Below, one piece after another: positions 56,258 to 64,000 of a stretch of DNA of 64,000 bases; positions within the stretch are counted from its first letter, which is position 1; each line of letters begins with the position of its first letter. Source of the DNA: Mytilus trossulus (lineage: Eukaryota; Mollusca; Bivalvia; Mytilida; Mytilidae); contig NC_086378.1 of the NCBI RefSeq assembly GCF_036588685.1, positions 35,565,578 to 35,629,577 on the forward strand, in the 5' to 3' direction. The position numbers and the translations under genes were made by a program. The notes beneath the pieces were generated by a model. It had not been told where the DNA came from. It was given only the letters and a program-made list of their open reading frames with translations, and searched no databases.

Positions 56258-57447
56258 TTTGTCGAGCCTGCAACTTATTTGCAGAACGCTCGACATAGGG
56301 ATAGTGATCCGGCAGTGGCGTAAGCTAACTTCTTAAAAGCTTTATATATAAGAAGGTGGGAGACCTGGATGCTTCATACTTTGTATATGGATGCCTCATA
56401 TTAGAAATTTATCGTCAGTCACATGTCCAATGTCTTTTACCTCATTTTTATGGTTCAGTGACTACTCGAAAAAAAGTATTTTTTTTTTGTAATGTTCAAT
56501 TCTCTCTAATTATAAGTAGTATGATAACTTTATTCTATATGTGCATACCTTGCAAGGTCCTCATGCCTGTCAGACAGTTTTCACTTGACCTTGACCTCAT
56601 TTCATGGATCAGTGAACAAGGTTAAATTTTCAGTGGTGGTCAAGTCCATATCTCAGATACAATAAGCAATAAGTCAAGTATATTCGGTGTATGGAAGGAC
56701 TGTAAGGTGTACATGTCCAACTGGCAGGTGTCATCTGACCTTGACTTCATTTTCATGGTTCAGTGGTTATAGCAAAGTTTTTGTGATTTGGTCTGTTTTT
56801 CTTATGCTGTATGCAATAGGTCTACTATATTTGGTGTATGTAATGAGTGAAAGGTGTACATGTACACGGACATATAAATCATAAAATATTTCCATACTCC
56901 AAATATAGTTGAACTATTGCAATTAGTATTAGAAAAAATACCAAAAACTCAAAAACTTAACTTTGACCATTAGGAGGTCTCATCTGACCTTGACCTCATT
57001 TTCATGGTTCAGTGGTCAAAGTTAAGTTTTTGAGTTTTTGCTCTTTTTTCTAATACTAATTGCAATAGTTCAACTATATTTGGTGTATGGAAATATTTTA
57101 TGATCTATATGTCCGTCGTGCAGGTTTTATTTTACGTTGACCTCATTTTCACGGTTAATAATTGCTCAGTGTTAAGTTTTTGTGTTTTGGTCTGTTTTTC
57201 TTAAACTATAAGCAATAGGTCAACTATACTGATTTGTTGTATGAAAGAACTGTTAGCTGTACATGTCTGTCTGGCATGGTTCATCTGACCTTGACCTCAT
57301 TTTCATGGTTGAACTTCATTGGTCAATGTTAGTTTTCTTGGTTAAGTTTTTATGACAGCTGTAATAAAGCTTTATATTTAGCACCATCAGTATTATATCA
57401 ATGATTAGTAAAGAAGGCGAGACATTTCAGCGTGTGCACTCTTGTTA
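56258..57447 (+). mobile_element. Interspersed element D, copy 3 (most complete)
   Basis: Starts GTCGAGCCTGCAACTTATTT then GCAGAACGCTCGACATAGGG (hairpin with perfect GTCGAG/CTCGAC arms), repeats the TGACCTTGACCTCATTTTCA phrase several times, and ends GCGAGACATTTCAGCGTGTG then CACTCTTGTT. A ~120 bp inner block (about 56875-56975) is inverted relative to its neighbours. Confidence 0.88.
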
Positions 57448-57879
57448 TATGATTTTGAAGTAGTTCTCCTCATGACCAGTGTACAGCAGTGAGGAACAAT
57501 ACTTCAATCCTGAAGTCAATCGGCGGTCTCTCAGAACCAGCTACAAATGTCCAAAACGGGAGAAAAGGGGGAGGAGTCTTTTCTAAATGAATGAGATGAC
57601 AGGCAATAAAATCGATTGCAGTTATTTTAAACTGATTACAGATTAACAAAATTCAATATATATAATACTTTATAGACTTTATGATTAAGAATTTCAAATT
57701 TGATTAAAGCAAAAAGCTATTTTCGTTTCTATTCATATTTTTTTGTATTCTAGGACAATTAAACAAACAACTTAAAATGTTGTCAAGCTGATCATAAGAA
57801 CGTTTAGCCTTAATAACTCTATAGAATACGTTATTGCATTTGAAAAACAGTGGCGAACCGATTTACAGTAAAAAAAACC

Positions 57880-58330
57880 CAGTCTTCTCGTTACATTGAA
57901 GACCTGTTGGTGACCTTCTGCTGTTGTTTTTTTCTAGTGGTCGGGTTGTTGTCTCTTTGATACATTCCGCATCTCCTTTTTTAAATGATCTTAAGTTGAA
58001 TGTGATCTAGAGCTTTTTATATATTATATAAAAAAAAAAGAACAAACAACCTGCTGAAGGTGTCTTTACAAATATAGAATACATTGATTAAAATTGAGAA
58101 TGGAAACGGGGAATGTGTCAAAGAGACAACAATCCGACCAAAGAGTAGTACATGTAAATAGCACAAGACCATACACTAATTGGCCTTCAAAACAGCCGGG
58201 GGGGGGGGGGGGGGTTCGATCAAGCACACCTACTGATGGTCAGTTTTTAAAATACCACGACTGTACCCTACACATACTCTGACTGTACCTTAGAAATACA
58301 TTGAAATATTTTTTCACTGAGATTTTGATT
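57880..58330. repeat. Interspersed repeat E, inverted pair
   Basis: GTGGTCGGGTTGTTGTCTCT near 57937 is the complement of the AGAGACAACAATCCGACCA block near 58122, placing two pieces of the family head to head. A 17-base G run lies at 58198-58214. Confidence 0.65.
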
Positions 58331-58616
58331 GAGATTGTTGAGTGTATCCAGCTACTGTTCTTAAGGGATTGCTCCAAGTCCAAACCCTCGTAAGTGGTCG
58401 TGTTTTGTCTTTATAATTTGATACAATATATGGAAACTATGTAGCAAAGTAACTCAGTCTTTTAACTCTTCACAAGTTTTCCAGGACGCTTAGCTCAAAC
58501 CTATTGAGAAAAATTTCTTGCAAAAACAGGAATAGACTCGGGGAAAAGTGAAAAGGGAGAATGGAGGGGGATAAACTACTGCTGAAAGTGACACGCCGAA
58601 AAAGTGACACGCCGAA

Positions 58617-59131
58617 AAAGAGAGCCGTGGTGTAGTGGTTAGTGCATCGGACTACTAACACAAAGGTTCCTGGTTCGATTCCCGTTTGGGATGAAAATTT
58701 CAGGAACTCAATTTTCGGCTCTCCCTTGACACCATTTACGAGTATGGTCTTGAGGAAACGATGATTGTCCGTCGGACGGGGACGATAAATGGCTGGCCCG
58801 TGTTAAGAGAGAGCCATATCTCTTGCACGTTAAAGACACCCTTGTAGATTTCGAAAAAGAGAAGGCTAATGCCGCTACAAGGCAGCACTCGCACCCGCAA
58901 AGTGGAAAGGGATTAATATAAGTTGTTATACTTGTTTTCCAATCCACTATAAATAAATATGTTTAAACTAAGGATGCAAGTAAGTCAGTCAGTATCAGAA
59001 CGATAGTTGTATGTGTGAGTGTATGCGAGTGGGAGAGAAAGGCTTTTTATTTTTACTTTATGTGATTACATGCTTGTTATGACCCCTATGATTATGAAAT
59101 AAAATATCTTTATCTTTATCTTTATCTAGTA
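58617..59131 (+). mobile_element. tRNA-derived SINE, full copy
   Basis: The head carries a pol III A box (TGGTGTAGTGGTTAGTGCAT) and B box (GGTTCGATTCC) 30-odd bases apart, as in a tRNA. The body reads GACACCATTTACGAGTATGG, GACGGGGACGATAAATGGCT, CTTGCACGTTAAAGACACCC and GCTAATGCCGCTACAAGGCA. It ends in a (CTTTAT)n tail at about 59106-59130. Related copies lie at 53340 (truncated) and 61577 (reverse). Confidence 0.88.
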
Positions 59132-59913
59132 TCCTCCTTCATTTCGTTTTCAAAAAGTATTGGAGGGGCTAAAATATAGGTGTGTCCTGGTTCCCACTTT
59201 TGATAGTGTGTGTTGGTGAGGAACACGATTACAATGTGACAGACATACGATTGCCTTAAATTTTCACAAGGTGCCCACTAACTGCCTAGGAGGGGTCCGA
59301 TCCAGTTTTGCTTCAGTAAATCCCTGTAATCAACCAATTTTCTCGCACAAAACTCGCAAGGGGGCGGACACAATGGAATCGAGGGGGTAGATTTTTTTCC
59401 TGAAAATATGTTCTGATCTCAAATAGATATTTTTTTTTTAGAGGATTCCTGTTGGCATCACCCGGCCCTGAAAAATGTAAATAACGGTATGTCCGGATCT
59501 TAGAATTGGACAGTGAACAAAAATATTGTGTTCAAGCAGATGAAAACAGAAAAAAAAATAAAAAAATTCTGAATCAAGATTTTTCCCATACCTTATAGAA
59601 ATTGAAAAAAATAAATATTGATAGCGTTGAAAAACTAAAAAAAAATGGTTTTGCGCGAAAAATAATCCCCCTTTTTTGAAGTTATCTCCCTAGAACAACT
59701 GATTGAGGACATGACAACCCAGTCTTAGTGGACCCCCAACTAGCATTCTTCTTCCTCATTATCACAATTATCTGACTTTAACAACATGTTTTATTATTTT
59801 CTACCGTATGCACACCATCAGTATCCTCTATCATCTCTGATGATTAATTGAAAAAAACTTCCGGAGATGTGTCCGTTAATGTTTAAAAATTAGTTAGTCC
59901 TTACACGTCAACT
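59132..59913. other. TBC1D23 upstream region
   Basis: No gene seen; presumably contains the promoter and 5' UTR of TBC1D23, but no element can be assigned with confidence. Confidence 0.4.
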
Positions 59914-59942
59914 ATGGCGGAAGTGTCAGAAGACACAAGTTG
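59914..59942 (+). CDS. TBC1D23: TBC1D23 coding exon 1
   Basis: ATGGCGGAAGTGTC opens the exon; it ends TG before GTAAAT, and exon 2 completes the W codon. Short but phase-correct and MAE-like as in the vertebrate start. The ATG context (caactATGGCGG) has G at +4. Confidence 0.82.
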
Positions 59943-62900
59943 GTAAATAACAAACCATAATACATTAGCAAATTGGTTCATAAACAATTATATATGCCAT
60001 ATCACGAATCATGAAAAAGAGTCACGTTTTTCATTTATATCAATAGTTTGTAAAAACCCCAGAGGGTAAACGCATACAGAACTGACTGCTAAAAAAATAT
60101 ACATTGAACAGTAGATTAGTGGCAGAGTTGAAGTGCTACTGTCTAGATAATCATGACATCTTTATTGTTTTTTTTCGAATTTGATTAAAAGAATCGCCTC
60201 TTAATATGAGATGATAGTAAAAAATAAATTAGAGTCTATCAACGTGACATTATTCTCTGAAATATCAAATTTCTACATCTTATCGCTATTTAGTCCGTTT
60301 CTGGAAAAACAGTCATTTATACAAGTTCCTGTTTATGTCACGCAGTCTGAAAATGGAGGACATCAGCAGTGAGCTGAGGGAGGAAAAACTTTAGAAGGTG
60401 ATCATCAAGAAACTTTGATATAGTATGATCCACTTTGTTCGAAATTAAAATTGAAGTAAAAAGAAATTAGTTTGAAGTATTTACGGTAGTTTAAACAGGT
60501 CTCATTAAAAAGTATCATGCATGGTGAATTGTTTAAACAGGGTCCCAGATAGCTTTAACTGGATGAAAAAGTTATGTAATTTTAGAACTTATCTGGAATG
60601 GAATAAATAGCGATTCTAAAGGTGTATAGGCACTAAAATGAGAGGGGTCGGAGGGGTCCTGATCAAGAAATCCAAGGCTTAAAAACATGAAATCCAGAGG
60701 TCCCGCATTTAAAAAAAATAAATCCTGATATCCTGAAATTTAAAAACAAATCCCAGATCCAGAAACGGTCAATCCTGAACTCGTGATCTTTAAAACACCC
60801 AATCCTGATGTCCCGAAAAAGGTCCTGCTCCCCCTTTAATATCATTTGAAAAAAATGTTATTACAGCTGTAGTACCAAGCTCTCATTTTTATATGCAAAC
60901 TTAATCTTGTAAATTAAAAAGATCTGAAACATACAAAAGTTGTGCTAATAGTTGAGGTAAAAACATAATTAGAAGAGGGTGGTAAAGGGGGGTACTGAAC
61001 ACGGAAACACATGAAATAAAAATCGCAAAAACGTAGCACGAAAAATAAAAATCGGGAAGAACGAAGCACGAGACATAAAGTCGTAAATATTAAGAAAATA
61101 AGTATAAGCAGATATTACTCAGCCGTTCTTGGAGATCATGTAGACATTGTAAATGGACATAAAAACCTTGTGGTAACCTTTAAGTGTCTGCTACTTGCAT
61201 CTGATTTGAAAAAAAATATTATAATGAAGGACTATATTACATGTATAGCATATCTATACAATAGAAAGTAAAATGGTAACAATATACATCAATTTCTATT
61301 ATTTTACACAAGTTTCAAAAGGTACTATAACTCACTGACTTTGAGTTAGTTCCAATTTACTTTTTAATCAAATGCTGAAAAAGGCAAGAACGAGAAATTA
61401 GGACCACCTACACGAAACACGGAAAATAAAAAAAGGGAAATACGAAGCAAGCACATCAAACCAAACACGAGAAAACGAGAAATAAAACACCAAAACACGA
61501 AAAACACGTGAAATAAAAAGGCAGAAAACGTTGCACGAAAATAACCCTTTACCACCCTCTTAGGAGAACATTAGTTTTAACATATTTATTTATAGTGGAT
61601 TGGGAAAAATGTTTTTCAAATTATATTGATCTCTTTCCACTTTGCGGGTGTGAGTACTGCCTTGTAGCGGCATAAGCCTGCTCTTTTTCAAAATCCACAA
61701 AAGTGTCTTTAACGTGCAAGAGATATACATGTAGCTCTCTCTTAACACGGGTCAGCCATTTATCGTCCCCTTCAAGCTGACTATCATCGTTTCCTCAAGA
61801 CCATACGTAAAATGTGCAAATGGTGTCAAGTGAGAGCCAAAAATTCAGTTCCTGACATTTTCATCCAGAATGGGAATCGAACCAGGAATCTTTGTGTTAG
61901 TAATCGGATGCATTAACTAACCACTACACTACGGCTATCTCAACATTGATAAGGTTTCACATGTTGTGTCAAAATATAGGCTTTACTATGCATATACACT
62001 TCAAAAAATATGTGTTCCTGAAAAGGTTATGCTTGCAATTTGTATAAAATATTTGGTTAGTGAAAAAAACATTGAATATAATGCATTTCTTATGTAAATG
62101 TTATTTAAAATGAGATATCCATTGATAATACTTTGTTGCCTAAAACATAAATAAGACATACGGTATATATAATAACATAAAGAATAGCTTTGAATTGTTT
62201 TACATTGTCTTATCAGGGCCTTTTATAGCTGACTATAAGCGGTATGGGCTTTGGTACGGTGACCTATAATTGTTAATGTTTGTGTCATTTTGGTCTTATG
62301 TGGATAGTTGTCTCATTGGCAATCATACCACATCTTCTTTTTTTATATCATCAAGTAGTGGACGATAATGAAAAGGATATATATCATTTGAGAGTTAGTC
62401 TTATACTTGTTTAGTGAAATGATTTTTACAAAGTCTGTAGGGAGTTTTTTTTTCTGGTAACGTGTTTACTGTCACCTTTTCTTTAATTTGATTTTTCTAA
62501 ATATCCAAGTAAACTGTAGGTATATACTAATTTTTTGATTTATGGAATAATACCATCAAAAATAGAAGTGCACCCCTTTAATTTCCAACCAAAATCCTTC
62601 ATGATATAGTGGTCATTAAATGAGTCACTTCTATTTGACAATTTGATATCTACATGTTTTTAAAAAAAATCCTTCATTTAGAGTAGAAATCAATTATACA
62701 AATTTGAGGGACCTCATAATTGACCAAAAATTGTTAGTTTAAGTGCCTAACGTAAGTAATTCTCTTCCTACACTTAAGCTTCCTCCATTAACAAAATCAT
62801 AGATCATGATGATAAACTATAACTTTTGAAAGTGATGTGAAAAACCAATTAGCAATCAATGAATCAGTTCCAAATAAAAATGAAAAAAAGGCTTTAAAGT

Positions 62901-63939
62901 TTAATGTTAATATCAGTGTTTTTCAAATCTTGTATTGTAAAATGTAAGTCATCTGTGCTTTAAAGACATATTTTCTAGTTATAATTAACAAAGTGTTTTA
63001 CTGCTTTTTAGGATAATAGATTTAGAGACAGCTTTGGTAGACGAGTGTGATTATGGAACATTGAGAAATATATGTAAAAATAGACCAGTACCAGCACACC
63101 TCAGAGCAGAAGTTTGGCAGGTAAGTTTTAACGCAAAATTTTCTCTATTCTATGTCAACTACTGTGGATTCATTAATTTTCGTGGGATATCAATTTTCGT
63201 GGGTAAAGAGGAACCAGAGGTAGTCATTGCCTATGCATATTTCAATAATAATTATGATCAGTAGTTATATGCCTGCTGGTTTGCACTATTTTTACTAAGA
63301 TTTAGGCCTCTAAACTTCCTTTGTAAGACACAGAAGGGAAGCACACCCCTCCAGAAAACCAAGTATGTTTCATCCGATTTCAATTTTATAAGTCCATAGT
63401 TGTGCTCAGAATGCAATAGACTATAGATAGCCTCAGGTTGAAGGAACATGCATAACTTTTGAAACAAGAATCATAAAGCTGACTTATGAAAGTATGGAAC
63501 GCCATTGGAGCCAAATAACGGTGGTCTGGGTACACCCATCATATAACAGTTATTGCATAGTAAGGGTTTAAGTTGCTTCCCCTGAGTCTGGACTTGCGCG
63601 GAAAATAAATAAATTATTGTTTTACCAATAAGCAAATCGCCTAGGAGTATTCACTGATATAGAAAGATGACTGAATTATTTTTTTTCTAAAAAAAAAACC
63701 CCAATTTTATTTGAATAGGATATATTTTCTGGTGCAAATTTTTTTAATTCTTTTGGAAAAGAAAATCATGTCTGAAAGTTTTGTATCAAGTTTCTAACCT
63801 TTTTTTAATTAGATGTATTCATTTATTTTATAGATATGTTTAGGTGTACATGGTAAAGGAGATTCCCTAGCAACATTTGATGGATTGTTTGATTTGAAGG
63901 AACAGGAACAGATACGACAGGACTGTAAATCACTTATAG
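59914..63939 (+). CDS. TBC1D23: TBC1D23 homolog, 5' end (exons 1-3, partial)
   Basis: Join of 59914-59942, 63012-63120 and 63834-63939; the gene continues beyond 64000. TBC1D23 is a catalytically inactive TBC protein at the trans-Golgi that bridges golgins and the WASH/FAM21 complex to capture endosome-derived vesicles (family knowledge). The visible ~81 residues read MAEVSEDTSW, then IIDLETALVDECDYGTLRNI, CKNRPVPAHLRAEVWQ, ICLGVHGKGDSLATFDGLFD and LKEQEQIRQDCKSLI. They align with human LETLRNI..RPLPADLRAKVW and GKGDSLASWDGILDLPEQ at the start of the TBC domain. All junctions are GT/AG and phases match. Divergent from CBL across about 9.5 kb of repeats. Confidence 0.93.
60655..60835. repeat. 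Degenerate short tandem repeat in TBC1D23 intron 1
   Basis: The phrase AATCCxGAxxTCCxGAAATT/ATTTAAAAA recurs about seven times with drift. Confidence 0.6.
60972..61561. mobile_element. ~590-bp element with inverted ends and ACGAAACACGAAAA core
   Basis: AAGAGGGTGGTAAAGG at the left and CCTTTACCACCCTCTT at the right are inverted. Near each end lie runs of GAAATAAAAA, ACGAAGCACGA and AAACACG phrases; the centre is ordinary AT-rich sequence. No ORF with known domains. Confidence 0.75.
61577..61945 (-). mobile_element. tRNA-derived SINE, reverse copy
   Basis: In + orientation it starts TTATTTATAGTGGATTGGGA, continues TGCCTTGTAGCGGCATAAGC and GTTAACACGGG-like sequence, and ends AACCAGGAATCTTTGTGTTA then CCACTACACTACGGCTATCT, the complement of B box, A box and head of the copy at 58617. 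Confidence 0.87.
62215..62345 (+). repeat. Interspersed repeat J, copy
   Basis: TATAGCTGACTATAAGCGGT, TACGGTGACCTATAATTGTT and GATAGTTGTCTCATTGGCAA then TCATACCACATCTTC; complement of the block inserted in the Penelope-like element at 54643. Confidence 0.8.
63012..63120 (+). CDS. TBC1D23: TBC1D23 coding exon 2
   Basis: Acceptor tgctttttag, donor GTAAGT. Encodes IIDLETALVDECDYGTLRNI and CKNRPVPAHLRAEVWQ; phase 0 out. Confidence 0.94.
63160..63218 (+). mobile_element. MITE family F, 5' end only (TBC1D23 intron 2)
   Basis: TACTGTGGATTCATTAATTT then TCGTGGGATATCAATTTTCG; the right half is missing. Confidence 0.75.
63834..63939 (+). CDS. TBC1D23: TBC1D23 coding exon 3
   Basis: Acceptor ttattttatag, donor GTATGG. 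Encodes ICLGVHGKGDSLATFDGLFD and LKEQEQIRQDCKSLI; phase 1 out. The rest lies beyond the window. Confidence 0.93.
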
Positions 63940-64000
63940 GTATGGAGCTTATGGGGAAGGTTTTTAGGGGACAAAACTCTTGACTGTAACCTGTAAAATT

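Noticed and set aside
58620..58690. Functional tRNA gene
   Set aside because: A and B boxes are present but the sequence continues into a SINE body shared by other copies, and the 3' acceptor stem does not pair.

Overview
The window is AT-rich animal nuclear DNA, most likely from a bivalve mollusc and perhaps a mytilid mussel. The evidence is intron-rich metazoan genes with GT/AG junctions, many bivalve-style short interspersed repeats, LINE and Penelope-like retroelement remnants and a tRNA-headed SINE. The organism is inferred from repeat style and gene content, not from a search.

Three genes can be supported exon by exon. (1) AAR2, a U5 snRNP maturation factor, lies on the + strand with four coding exons (8245-13093); it is complete and predicts 373 aa. 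(2) A CBL-family E3 ubiquitin ligase lies on the - strand with fourteen coding exons (50416 down to 21343). All junction phases agree and the predicted protein is 725 aa: four-helix/EF/SH2 TKB module, linker, RING, proline- and tyrosine-motif tail, and C-terminal UBA. Two of its exons are only 15 nt long. (3) The 5' end of TBC1D23, a trans-Golgi tether for endosome-derived vesicles, lies on the + strand: exons 1-3 (59914-63939) are present and the gene runs off the right edge. AAR2 and CBL are convergent across about 8 kb; CBL and TBC1D23 are divergent across about 9.5 kb. The three act in separate processes and are not an operon-like unit.

Region by region: 1-1580 is a satellite-like array split by a LINE fragment. 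3790-5600 is a decayed LINE reverse transcriptase interrupted by a short element, followed by another copy of that element. 6609-8113 is a fold-back element just upstream of AAR2. 13240-15780 holds copies of a roughly 1 kb element with internal repeats. 19878-20385 is a 16-unit minisatellite. 21343-50416 is CBL, whose introns carry MITE-like elements, hairpin elements and a repeat array resembling the exon 6 splice acceptor. 50417-59913 is a mosaic of repeats including a broken Penelope-like element and SINEs. 59914-64000 is the start of TBC1D23.

The most interesting observations are inside CBL: a decayed tandem copy of the end of the first RING exon with its splice donor, two related 15-nt micro-exons used in different reading phases, and about twenty copies of a ~35-bp unit resembling the exon 6 acceptor. 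I did not find a convincing wholly new system; these are gene-structure and mobile-element novelties.
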